From contig JAQGLW010000090.1 of assembly GCA_028292665.1 (NCBI GenBank), positions 1 through 52,472 on the forward strand: 52,472 nucleotides of DNA, given 5' to 3'. A program made the position numbers and the translations under genes. Origin of the DNA: Herminiimonas sp. (GTDB lineage: Bacteria > Pseudomonadota > Gammaproteobacteria > Burkholderiales > Burkholderiaceae_D). Shown piece by piece: positions 9,098 through 16,894 of the stretch (the stretch's first letter is position 1; each line of letters starts with the position of its first letter). Below the pieces are notes generated by a model, which made no database searches, was not told the origin of the DNA, and worked only from the letters and a program-made list of their open reading frames with translations.

Positions 9098-10072
9098 ATG
9101 ACATCGCCATCCGCGAAAAAACTTCAACGGCGCCACATAGAAGCGCTCGTCGCCGTGGGCGACAGCAATTCCGTGCATCGCGCCGCGCACGGCCTCGGCA
9201 AGCCGCAACCGGCGGTATCGCGCCTGCTGGCCGAAGCGGAACAACTGCTCGGCGCGCGGCTTTTCGAACGATCGAGCCATGGCAGCAAGCCGACCGCACA
9301 GGGCGAGGCTGTATTGGCGCGGGCACGCTTCGTATTGCGCAGCATCGAACGGTTGAACGATGTCATTGCCGGAGCCGGGCAGTCGATCAAGCTCGGCTGC
9401 ATTCCGCGTGCGATTCACTCGTTGATGCCGGAGCTGCTCGGCCGCATGTTCCCGGACGATGCGGAAGGCGGCGTTCCACGCGCCGCCGGCGCCGGTTTTC
9501 AATTCAGCGTCATCGAAGGCAGTTCGAGTTCATTATGGGAGGACCTGTCCAAGGGAGCCCTGGACTTTGCAATCCTGCGGCGGCCCTCCGAGGCGACCGA
9601 TGTCGACGATGCGCTCACTGTCGAACGCTTGTACGACGACCGCATCGTCATCATCTGCGCGGCCGAAAACACGGCGCTCCCCGATGCATCGTTTTCCGTG
9701 GCGCGGCTGGCCGCTCAACGCTGGGTATTGCCTGACCTGCAGACCGCGTCGCGCGTTGCGTTCGACCGTTTCTGGGGCGATCAGGGCCTGCCGCCGGTCC
9801 GGCCGGTGATTGAAGCGCGCTCTTTCGAATCCAATTTGGCGCTCGTGGCCGGCACGCGCTTCATCTCGATCGCGCCGGAATCGATTGCACGCCGATATGC
9901 GAATTTCGGCGTTCTCCGCATTCTGAAAGTCCGGCCGGCCTTGCCCGCGAGCCCCGTGATGCTTGCCTTCAATCCGATGGTCGAGCAGGACGTTGTGTTA
10001 AACGGCTTCCGCGAACTGGTCCACGCTACGGTCCGTGCGGCGCGCGTCAAACAGCATCCGCGGCGCCGTTGA
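9098..10072 (+). CDS. LysR-family transcriptional regulator
   Basis: The 324-aa protein has a winged helix-turn-helix at about residues 10-70 (HIEALVAVGDSNSVHRAAHGLGKPQPAVSRLLAEAEQLLGARLFERS) and a LysR effector-binding domain (LGCIPRAIHSLMPELLGRMF, GALDFAILRRPSEA, TRFISIAPES). The HTH is a little unusual in the SVHRAAHGLGKPQPAVSRLL recognition segment but complete. It is divergent from the dioxygenase operon across a short palindrome-bearing gap, the classical layout for a LysR activator of a neighbouring catabolic operon. It may also control the SDR gene 198 nt downstream. ATG at 9098 chosen as the first in frame with family-like sequence. Confidence 0.9.
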   Translation: MTSPSAKKLQRRHIEALVAVGDSNSVHRAAHGLGKPQPAVSRLLAEAEQLLGARLFERSSHGSKPTAQGEAVLARARFVLRSIERLNDVIAGAGQSIKLGCIPRAIHSLMPELLGRMFPDDAEGGVPRAAGAGFQFSVIEGSSSSLWEDLSKGALDFAILRRPSEATDVDDALTVERLYDDRIVIICAAENTALPDASFSVARLAAQRWVLPDLQTASRVAFDRFWGDQGLPPVRPVIEARSFESNLALVAGTRFISIAPESIARRYANFGVLRILKVRPALPASPVMLAFNPMVEQDVVLNGFRELVHATVRAARVKQHPRRR

Positions 10073-10244
10073 CGATTCCGGCGGATCGCTTCGGCCGGTC
10101 AAGTTCGATTCGCGACAGGGCCTTCAATAAAACCGGCATCGACTTTGAAATACCCAATGCCTGCGGTACGATGATCCCTTCGTGCGTTGGGAACTGGCCG
10201 GATTCCGGCAGCGAGGGCGGTGTTGGTTGACTAAAGTTTTATCA

Positions 10245-10254
10245 TTATCGATAA
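10245..10254. promoter_or_regulatory. Small palindrome ahead of the SDR gene
   Basis: TTATCGATAA is a perfect 10-bp palindrome 16 nt upstream of the SDR start codon, in locally AT-rich DNA with a TTTATCATTATCG context. It could be an operator or part of a promoter. Evidence is only symmetry and position. Confidence 0.3.
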
Positions 10255-10270
10255 CTAAAAGAGAGTAGCC

Positions 10271-11038
10271 ATGGGACATGAAATTGCGATGACTGCAGGA
10301 CGGGAATTGTCGGGCAAGGTAGCCTTCGTGACGGGAGCGGGGCGGAACATCGGGCGCAGCATTGCCCGTTCGCTGGCGCGCGGCGGTGCGCAGGTGATGG
10401 TCGGGGTGCACAAATCGGTCGACGCGGCGAAGGAGACGGTTGCGCTGATTGAACAGGATGGCGGCACAGCCGCATGGCTGGCGGGCGATGTCACCGACCC
10501 GGATGCGGTGCATCGGATGGTTGCGGCAACCGTGGAGCGCTTCGGACGAATCGACATGCTGGTAAACAATGCCGCAGTCCGGACGCAGTCCCCGTTCGCA
10601 GACATCACCCTGGCTCAATGGCGCGAAATTCTTTCGATCACGCTCGACGGCGCATTCATTTGCTCGCAGGCCGTACTGCCGCATCTGATCGCGGCGGGCG
10701 GCGGGACGATCATCAACATCGGCGGCGAAACCGGACATGCCGGAGCGCCGGTACGCGCTCATGTGGTCACCGCCAAGGCCGGCCTCGCCGGATTCACCAA
10801 AGCGCTGGCGCACGATTTGGCGGCGCATCATATCAACGTCAATTGCGTGGTTCCGGGAAATATTGCAACCGTGCGGGAAGGCGCCGATACGCGGCAGCAC
10901 CGCAAGGAACCGCCGCTGATCGGCCGCACCGGCCTTCCGGAAGAAGTGGCCGCAATGGTGCGCATGCTGTGCGGGCCGGAGTCGCGCTACATCACCGGAC
11001 AATCGATTCATGTGAATGGCGGCGCACTGATGATTTGA
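10271..11038 (+). CDS. SDR-family oxidoreductase lacking the canonical catalytic residues
   Basis: The 255-aa protein has the Rossmann motif TGAGRNIG (residues 21-28), the D-V pair in AGDVTD, NNAA at 99-102 and the family C-terminus GQSIHVNGGALMI. At the active site, however, the usual ISS is IGG (residues 150-152), the Y of YxxxK is V165 (HVVTAKAG, with K169 kept and a His at 164), and the helix-4 Asn position reads SITLDG. An SDR subgroup with HVV.AK in place of Y...K exists in proteobacteria as far as I recall, so this is probably an inherited variant rather than decay. The reaction is unknown. GAGAG lies before the ATG. The gene is downstream of the LysR gene and abuts a GGDEF remnant. 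Confidence 0.85.
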   Translation: MGHEIAMTAGRELSGKVAFVTGAGRNIGRSIARSLARGGAQVMVGVHKSVDAAKETVALIEQDGGTAAWLAGDVTDPDAVHRMVAATVERFGRIDMLVNNAAVRTQSPFADITLAQWREILSITLDGAFICSQAVLPHLIAAGGGTIINIGGETGHAGAPVRAHVVTAKAGLAGFTKALAHDLAAHHINVNCVVPGNIATVREGADTRQHRKEPPLIGRTGLPEEVAAMVRMLCGPESRYITGQSIHVNGGALMI

Positions 11039-11047
11039 TGTGGCGGT

Positions 11048-11281
11048 TTGGAACCGGAAGATGCGACGGACGTCACAGTAAAAGAGCATCAGCTCAGGAC
11101 GCTGCGCCCGATGTCGGTCAGTGTAGGGTTGGCCGTGTCGACCGCTGCCTCGGGAGAGGAATCATCGCCGGCGCTTTTGAGGCGTGCGGACGTTGAACTG
11201 TACAAAGCGAAAGCACAGGGGCGAAACAGGTTTTCCGTCTCGCATCCTGCTTCCCAGGAGCGTTCCCGCGCAGTGAATTGA
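11048..11281 (+). pseudogene. C-terminal remnant of a GGDEF diguanylate cyclase
   Basis: The frame contains MSVSVGLAVS, then LLRRADVELYKAKAQGRNRF, the last two secondary-structure units of a GGDEF domain. The GGDEF signature, the inhibitory site and everything upstream are missing. No ATG precedes the homologous part. It begins only about 10 nt after the SDR stop codon, so the SDR segment probably replaced the 5' part of an older diguanylate cyclase gene. Not expected to be functional. Confidence 0.75.
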
Positions 11282-11349
11282 TACGCCTGGCGGTCACCCG
11301 CATTCGGCTGCACTACGTTCTTGTCTCGTCAGGCGTGCATCGTATTTTC

Positions 11350-11787
11350 TCAGGAACGACGCCGCAGCTTTCTGACGATAAATATCACGACGCCTGCGAA
11401 CAGCGCCAGCATCAGAATGGCGCCCAGACTGCCGCCGCCGCCTCCTCCGCTATCGGCCATTCCGCCCCCGCCCAGATGCGACAGGACTGAACCCGCTCCG
11501 AAGCCGAGCAGGGCGCCTCCAAGCATGCCGCCCATCGGAGAAGCCGGTCCCGGCTGCGCTCCGGGTTGTTGCGGCATCGGCTGCGGCGCCGCTTGGGCCG
11601 GTGCCGCAGGTCTGGCCGAATTGAATGACTGGCCGGGACTCGGCGATGGATAAGAAGGAGCACGCTGCATGCTTTGCGACTGCCGGCCGGCGGATCTGCC
11701 GCTGCCGAGACGCCGCGCATCGGCATCGGACAGCAACACCGTCAATGCCAACACCGCAACAAGAAAAGACATCATGGATTTTTTCAT
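11350..11787 (-). CDS. Short Tim44-like membrane protein lacking the Tim44 domain
   Basis: The 145-aa protein starts MKKSMMSFLVAVLALTVLLSDADARRLGSGRS, a signal peptide followed by the RLG.G.S motif seen at the N-terminus of bacterial Tim44-domain proteins. A Pro/Gln/Ala-rich linker, a Gly-rich segment (GGMLGGALLGFGAGSVLSHL, GGGGG) and one transmembrane helix (LGAILMLALFAGVVIFIVRKLRRR) follow, and then it stops. The usual C-terminal Tim44 (import-like) domain of about 120 residues is absent. It may be a natural short paralogue or a truncated gene. An in-frame TTG at 11802 is a weaker start. It ends convergently towards the GGDEF remnant. Confidence 0.75.
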   Translation of the reverse strand: MKKSMMSFLVAVLALTVLLSDADARRLGSGRSAGRQSQSMQRAPSYPSPSPGQSFNSARPAAPAQAAPQPMPQQPGAQPGPASPMGGMLGGALLGFGAGSVLSHLGGGGMADSGGGGGGSLGAILMLALFAGVVIFIVRKLRRRS

Positions 11788-12026
11788 GGCAACCCCGCTC
11801 AATGATCACCCTTATGATGTTGGTACATGAATCCGGAAATTCAAGTCACATGCCCGCTTCAGGCGCTCAATGCGGAATGATTCCTTGTGAGCGTTACATG
11901 CCGGAAACCGGCATGTTCCTGATAAGCGGCGTAAAAGATGCGCGTGACATCTTTCGGCCGCCCCGTGATGAATATTCCTGATGACGATGGTTGGAATAAG
12001 GCATGCGAAGGCCTGATGCCTGATGC

Positions 12027-12356
12027 CTAATGCGAATTTCCCGCCATGTTCAGCAGCAGCACGCCTGCGAGGATGGCGAGGAGGCCCGCCAGCTTGATCA
12101 GGCTGACGGTCTCGCCGAACCAGATGACGCCGATCAGAGCGATGGCCGCCAGTCCTACTCCGCTCCAGACCGCGTACACAATTCCCACTTCCAGCGATTT
12201 CAATACCTGCGACAGCAGATAGAACGACACGGCATAGCCGCACACGACGAACACCGAAGGCCATGGCCGGGTGAAACCGTCGGACAGTTTTAATGCGCTG
12301 GTGGCTATGATTTCCGCCGTAATGGCGAGCGCCAGCATGATCCAGGGCAGACTCAT
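12027..12356 (-). CDS. Small multidrug resistance (SMR) family transporter
   Basis: The 109-aa protein has four transmembrane helices and the essential membrane glutamate (E15 in LALAITAEIIATSALKLSDGF), plus WSGVGLAAIALIG and VLLLNMAG typical of the EmrE/SugE group. It works as a proton-coupled antiporter dimer in the inner membrane; substrates may be quaternary cations or guanidinium. The open frame extends upstream to 12452, but family sequence begins at MSLPWIM, so I start at 12356. It is a stand-alone gene. Confidence 0.92.
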   Translation of the reverse strand: MSLPWIMLALAITAEIIATSALKLSDGFTRPWPSVFVVCGYAVSFYLLSQVLKSLEVGIVYAVWSGVGLAAIALIGVIWFGETVSLIKLAGLLAILAGVLLLNMAGNSH

Positions 12357-12472
12357 TTTGAAAATATCATCCTGTTGATGTTTAGAGGCGTGTAAACAGG
12401 CTATATGAAAGCCTGACCTTTCGCAGATGAATACCGCACGCCGATTGCGCAAATTCTCGTATTACGGAACCG

Positions 12473-12496
12473 GCCTCGCCATATGCGGGGCTTTTT
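12473..12496 (+). terminator. Rho-independent terminator of an unidentified transcript
   Basis: GCCTCGC-CATAT-GCGGGGC forms a 7-bp stem (one G-U pair) followed by TTTTT and more T-rich DNA. No gene on the plus strand ends nearby. A short RNA starting near a TATATG at 12402 and containing a small GAAAG/CTTTC hairpin could end here, but promoter support is weak. Confidence 0.5.
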
Positions 12497-12612
12497 GATT
12501 TTATGACGGCTCATCGTGATTGTCTGAAATATCCCGCTTTTATGGGATGGCGGATCCTCCCGCTTTCCCTCAGCATGCAACTGCCTCGCATTCATGATGC
12601 CGAGGCTAGCCG

Positions 12613-12649
12613 CAGTTCAGCCAAGCAGTTCAGCCAAGCAGTTCAGCCA
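12613..12649 (+). repeat. 13-bp tandem repeat, nearly three copies
   Basis: CAGTTCAGCCAAG occurs at 12613-12625 and 12626-12638, with a partial third copy at 12639-12649. It ends just before the ribosome site of the lipoprotein gene, so it lies in its leader or promoter. Slippage could alter expression; that is inference. Confidence 0.75.
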
Positions 12650-12667
12650 TATTCCAGGGAGAATAAT

Positions 12668-13135
12668 TTGAAAAAGCTTTTTGCCGTTGTTGCAGCAGTC
12701 ATGTTGTCTACCGGTTGCGCCTCCATCGTGAACGATTCCGGCCAGCCGATGAAAGTCGAAACCAAAACAGATTCGGGCCAGTTGATTGCCGGCGCAAACT
12801 GCACCATTACAAATGACTACGGCAGTATCGGTGCAAAGTCCGGCGATACGGTGACGGTGCACCGCTCATCGAAAGATCTGGACATCACCTGCACGCATCC
12901 GGCCAACCCGGACGCAAGCGCACGCGCCATTTCGCGTGCGAATGCAGGCATGGCCGGCAATATTATCTTCGGCGGCGGCATCGGCGCCATTATCGATCAC
13001 AACAAGGGAACTGCTTATACCTATCCGACATGGGTGCAGCTTGTCTTCGGCAAGACAATGATTTTTGACCGTTCGCAGGAAAAAGAAGGGATGCCGGTGG
13101 CAGAGACCAAACCCGTAAATACCGCATCAAAATAA
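12668..13135 (+). CDS. Small outer-membrane-type lipoprotein, TTG start
   Basis: The 155-aa product begins (M)KKLFAVVAAVMLSTGC, a lipoprotein signal with lipobox LSTGC. The only well-placed start is TTG at 12668, preceded by AGGGAG 7 nt upstream; in-frame ATGs lie much further up and have no ribosome site. The mature part contains CTITNDYGSIGAKSGDTVTVHRSSKDLDITC, a PEGA-like carbohydrate-binding or beta-sandwich style segment, then a glycine-rich hydrophobic stretch (MAGNIIFGGGIGAIID). Families of this type sit on the outer membrane with unknown role. A 13-bp tandem repeat precedes the ribosome site. Confidence 0.8.
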   Translation: MKKLFAVVAAVMLSTGCASIVNDSGQPMKVETKTDSGQLIAGANCTITNDYGSIGAKSGDTVTVHRSSKDLDITCTHPANPDASARAISRANAGMAGNIIFGGGIGAIIDHNKGTAYTYPTWVQLVFGKTMIFDRSQEKEGMPVAETKPVNTASK

Positions 13136-14021
13136 TCCTCTTCTCGAACGCGTCGAATTGCCGGGCAGGTGAGGAAAAAGCAAGGCGCGCTCGAGAAGTC
13201 CGGCCTCCACCGGCTATCCGAAAGCCGTGGAAAAATCGCCCAGCGAAGACCTAAAAGAGCTGGTGCCGGATGGCCAGCCGGTCAATGCGATTGACGCCGA
13301 ATCAATCCGCATGGCTGAAATGAATCAGCACTGCTGCCTGCATCTTCCTGAAATTCCTCGCATCGTTTCCCCGCTTGCCAACGGTGCAGTCCATGAATTT
13401 TTTCCTCCATCTTTACATGGCGGTTTTGAAGCATCTTCATATGCGGGTTTTTGATTTTCCGTGATCTCACGCCGCACATCATTTCTCATCCCTTGGCATG
13501 TCTTGCGGCCTCGTCATTTATAACCGTCCGTCTTCAGCCGAAGCGCTCCGCCGGCCGATTTCATATCAACGGATATTTCCGGTCTTGCGAAACTGCGGAT
13601 GCCGTCAAATGGTTTCGAATTGCGATGCCGTTCTGATATGAGGAACAATGTTCTGAATATGTTGATTTTTTCTTCAACTGTGATTAGATTGTGCCTTGAG
13701 TTCGGGAAAGCGCAATCCGGTAACGGATTGCGCCTCCGGATTTCTTGGATGCCGGGCAAGCCGACGCAGCCTCTTCAGACGGCTGCGCATAAAAACATGG
13801 ATGGGGGCAGTAGTGAACGTGAGAGCGTCTTATTTATTTCCAATGGATTTTCCGGCTGCTTCGCCAGGCGCACAGTACCGGTTCATGTCCTTTTCCTTCA
13901 CACCCCGGCTTGCGGGAAGATCGGCGGAATTCCGCCGCGTCAATCGGCATCTCCCTGCATCGGCTTTCTGAAAAATTGTTTTCCTCCCTACCCAAACCTG
14001 AATAATAACGAGAGACGCTTG
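13136..14021. other. Stretch of about 0.9 kb without a convincing gene
   Basis: Between the lipoprotein and the ThDP-enzyme gene. A frame near 13227-13454 (EKSPSEDLKELVPDGQPVNAI...) could be a gene fragment but has no domain or start signal I recognise. The open frame of the ThDP enzyme extends back into this stretch to 13599, but that part is not family-like and is probably the leader and promoter region. No terminator or operator stood out. Confidence 0.45.
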
Positions 14022-15836
14022 ATGACTAAACCTAATAAACCTTCCATACCCGAGCACGCCGCCATCGGCAATGACGCGCCGCCGCCGGATGTCGCTCCTG
14101 CCGCACAACGCTGGGCTTCGGACGTTATCGTGGACCTGGTGCATCAATACAAGCTGCCGTATGCCGCGCTGAATCCCGGCGCAAGCTATCGCGGGCTGCA
14201 TGACTCGATCGTCAATTACGGGCAGAACTATCCGAACATGATGCTGTGCCAGCATGAAGAGACCGCGGTCCAGATTGCGCACGGCTATGCGAAGGCGAGC
14301 GGCAAGCCGATGATCGCCATCCTGCATAATCTCGTCGGCCTGCTGCATGCGAACATGGCCGTCTATTACGCATACATCGATCGCGTGCCGATCTTCATCA
14401 TGGGCGCGACCGGCCCGATGGACGAGACCAAGCGCAGGCCGCGTATCGACTGGACGCATACCGCCAATGTGCAGGGACAGGCAGTGCGTGATTACACCAA
14501 ATGGGATTACCAGCCGACGGTGGTCGACGGCGTACCGGAATCGTTTGCCCGCGCCTACGGCGTGATGATGACCGAGCCGCGCGGACCGATCTACATGTGC
14601 TACGACGCCTGGCTGCAGGAAGCGCCGCTCGATCATGAAGTTGCCATGCCGCCGGCCAGCGCGATGCCGGTGCCGACCATGCTCGCAGGCGATCCGTCCG
14701 CGATCGAGAAGGCGGCCGACATGCTGGTGAAGGCGGAACGCCCGGTCATCATGGCCGAGTTTGCCGGCCGCGATCCGGCCGCGTTCCACGCGCTGGTGGA
14801 ATTCGCCGAAACGCTGGGTGCGCCGGTGTTCGACATCAACAGCCGCCTCAACTTTCCCGGATGCCATCCGCTCAACCTCAGCATGGTCAAGGATGTGTTC
14901 CGCGACGCCGACCTGATTCTCTGCCTCGACGTGCGCGATTGGGAAAAGCCGACGACCGAATTGATCAGCACCACACGCGAATTGAGCAGCCTGGTGCCGG
15001 AGAATGCACTCTGGATCGACATCGGTTTCGGTGATCTGGAGCTGTCCAGCTGGGCGATGGATTATCAGCGGCTGCTGCATGCCGACCTGCGCGTGATGGC
15101 CGATACCACGCTGGCAATTCCGGCGCTTACCAAGGAAGTGCGCAAGCATGTCGACGCCAATCCGAAACTGGCGAAAAGCATCAGCGCGCGATTTGAAAAG
15201 AATGCCGGCCTGCATCGCGCCGCACGCGCAAAATGGGCCGAGCAGGCACGCAAGGATTGGGATTCGAGCCCTCTGACGCTGCCGCGCCTGGCATCCGAAG
15301 TATGGGATGTCATCCGTCACGAAGACTGGGTGCTGACGGCCGGCACGCTGGAAGACTGGACTCGCAAACTGTGGGATTTCGATAAGCCGTACCGGCATCC
15401 CGGCAAGTCGCTGGGAACCGCTACCCAGATCGGCATTTCCCTCGGCGTCGCATTGGCGCATCGCGATGCCGGCCGGCTGGTGGTCGATATCCAGCCCGAC
15501 GGCGATCTGATGTTCGATGCGGGCGCCTTGTGGGTCGCTGCCAAGCACAAGATTCCGATGCTGATCGTGATGTACAACAACCGCGCGTATTACAACGATT
15601 GGGAACACCAGATCCGCATGGCCAAGCATCGCGGCACCGCGCTCGACCGTGCGCACATCGGCATGGACCTGGATGGGCCGGCGCCCGATTTCGCCAGCCT
15701 GGCGCGGTCGATGGGCTGGTACGCCGAAGGCCCGATCGAAAACGGCGACGATGTCGGTCCGGCATTGAAGCGGGCGATCGAGCGGGTCAAGGCCGGACAG
15801 CCCGCGCTGCTCGATACGATCACCCAGAAACGATAA
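14022..15836 (+). CDS. Thiamine-diphosphate-dependent enzyme, acetolactate synthase-like
   Basis: The 604-aa protein has the three-domain layout of the ThDP decarboxylase/synthase family. The N-terminal Pyr domain carries the ThDP-activating Glu in CQHEETAVQIAHGYAKASGKP (E79), a central domain follows (about 215-350), and the C-terminal PP domain has the cofactor motif PDGDLMFDAGALW ... MYNNRAYYNDWEH. GAGAG precedes the ATG at 14022. The GDG-type motif reads DGDLMF. It resembles acetolactate synthase, benzoylformate decarboxylase and oxalyl-CoA decarboxylase relatives; the substrate cannot be assigned. The dehydrogenase and binding protein genes that follow suggest breakdown of an alpha-keto or hydroxy acid. 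Confidence 0.9.
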   Translation: MTKPNKPSIPEHAAIGNDAPPPDVAPAAQRWASDVIVDLVHQYKLPYAALNPGASYRGLHDSIVNYGQNYPNMMLCQHEETAVQIAHGYAKASGKPMIAILHNLVGLLHANMAVYYAYIDRVPIFIMGATGPMDETKRRPRIDWTHTANVQGQAVRDYTKWDYQPTVVDGVPESFARAYGVMMTEPRGPIYMCYDAWLQEAPLDHEVAMPPASAMPVPTMLAGDPSAIEKAADMLVKAERPVIMAEFAGRDPAAFHALVEFAETLGAPVFDINSRLNFPGCHPLNLSMVKDVFRDADLILCLDVRDWEKPTTELISTTRELSSLVPENALWIDIGFGDLELSSWAMDYQRLLHADLRVMADTTLAIPALTKEVRKHVDANPKLAKSISARFEKNAGLHRAARAKWAEQARKDWDSSPLTLPRLASEVWDVIRHEDWVLTAGTLEDWTRKLWDFDKPYRHPGKSLGTATQIGISLGVALAHRDAGRLVVDIQPDGDLMFDAGALWVAAKHKIPMLIVMYNNRAYYNDWEHQIRMAKHRGTALDRAHIGMDLDGPAPDFASLARSMGWYAEGPIENGDDVGPALKRAIERVKAGQPALLDTITQKR

Positions 15837-16012
15837 TCGCGTTCCGAGTCAGACGGGAAGCAGCTTCGGCGTAATGTCCGATCATCGGAATGCCGAAGCT
15901 GCATGCGATCCGATGCGCATTCCATATGCACCCGATTTTTCGCGGGAGACCGGAAATAAATCAGCCGCGGGAACATCGGGAAATATTTTTCAAACACGGA
16001 TTGGAATTGAAC

Positions 16013-16822
16013 ATGAAGACAGTTGGACTCATCGGTGCAGGCCGGATGGGAATGCCCATCATCGGTCATCTCAGCCGCGCCGGCTTCCGCGTATTGGTAA
16101 GCGAGCGCAATCCGGAGCGCCGGGCCGACATCGAGTCGCGCGGGGCGATCCATGCCGAACTGGCGACGCTGGCGGCGGAGTCCGAAGCGATTCTCATATG
16201 CGTCGGCTACGACAGCGAAGTGCGCGAATTGATTTGCGGCGCAGGCGGCCTGCTTGATACAGCCCGGCCCGATACCATTATCGCCGTCCTCAGCACGATT
16301 CATCCGAAGACGATGCAGGAACTTGCGAAACAAGCGGATGCACGCGGCATCCACGTCGTCGATTCGACCGTATGCCGGGGCGGCTGGGCTGCCGATGAAG
16401 GCACGCTGCTGTCGTTTGTCGGCGGCGACAAGACGGTGGTAGACCGATTGACGCCGGTGCTGTCGGCTTATTCTTCGGACGTGGTGCATAGCGGCGGCGT
16501 CGGCACTGCGCAGGTGTCGAAGGCAGCCAACAATCTGATCCTGTGGGCCTGCCTGGTTGCCAATCATGAGGGCCTGGCGCTGGCGCAGCGTTACGGCGTC
16601 GATATCGACGCGCTGCGCGCAGCGTTGATGACCAGCAGCGCCGTCAACGGCGCTCTGGGCAACTGGGGCAAGCAGTCGATGGCATGGGCACAGGACGACA
16701 TGGCGATCGTCGCCGAAATGGCGGAGGAATGCGGGATATCCCTGCCGCAGAGCGGACTGGTGCGCGAGATCTGCCGCACGCTCAAGCCGCGGCGCTACAA
16801 GCTCGAAGACTACGGCAAATAA
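16013..16822 (+). CDS. Beta-hydroxyacid dehydrogenase (3-hydroxyisobutyrate dehydrogenase-like)
   Basis: The 269-aa protein starts MKTVGLIGAGRMGMPIIGHL, the NAD(P)-binding GxGxxG fingerprint. It has the substrate-binding segment VVDSTVCRGGWAADEGTLLSFVGG (the family usually has DAPVSGG) and the catalytic lysine helix GTAQVSKAANNLILWACLVANHEG. The DSTVCRGG sequence is shifted from the usual D.PVSGG, so the substrate is probably not 3-hydroxyisobutyrate itself. The length is slightly below the usual 290. It follows the ThDP-enzyme gene by 176 nt and precedes the binding-protein gene by 72 nt, so the three are probably cotranscribed or coregulated. Confidence 0.88.
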   Translation: MKTVGLIGAGRMGMPIIGHLSRAGFRVLVSERNPERRADIESRGAIHAELATLAAESEAILICVGYDSEVRELICGAGGLLDTARPDTIIAVLSTIHPKTMQELAKQADARGIHVVDSTVCRGGWAADEGTLLSFVGGDKTVVDRLTPVLSAYSSDVVHSGGVGTAQVSKAANNLILWACLVANHEGLALAQRYGVDIDALRAALMTSSAVNGALGNWGKQSMAWAQDDMAIVAEMAEECGISLPQSGLVREICRTLKPRRYKLEDYGK

Positions 16823-16894
16823 TTCCGTTCGTTCCTGCAGATATCCTGCGGCTGAAATACCGGCTGCGTGTTCAATCCGAATAGCGAGGCAAAG

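Noticed and set aside
13430-13465. CATATGCGGG-TTTTTGATTTT segment as a terminator like that at 12473
   Set aside because: The left arm of the stem is missing, so no stable hairpin forms.
13830-15656. 608-codon open frame on the minus strand
   Set aside because: Antisense to the ThDP-enzyme gene, no recognisable domain, same codon-shadow pattern.
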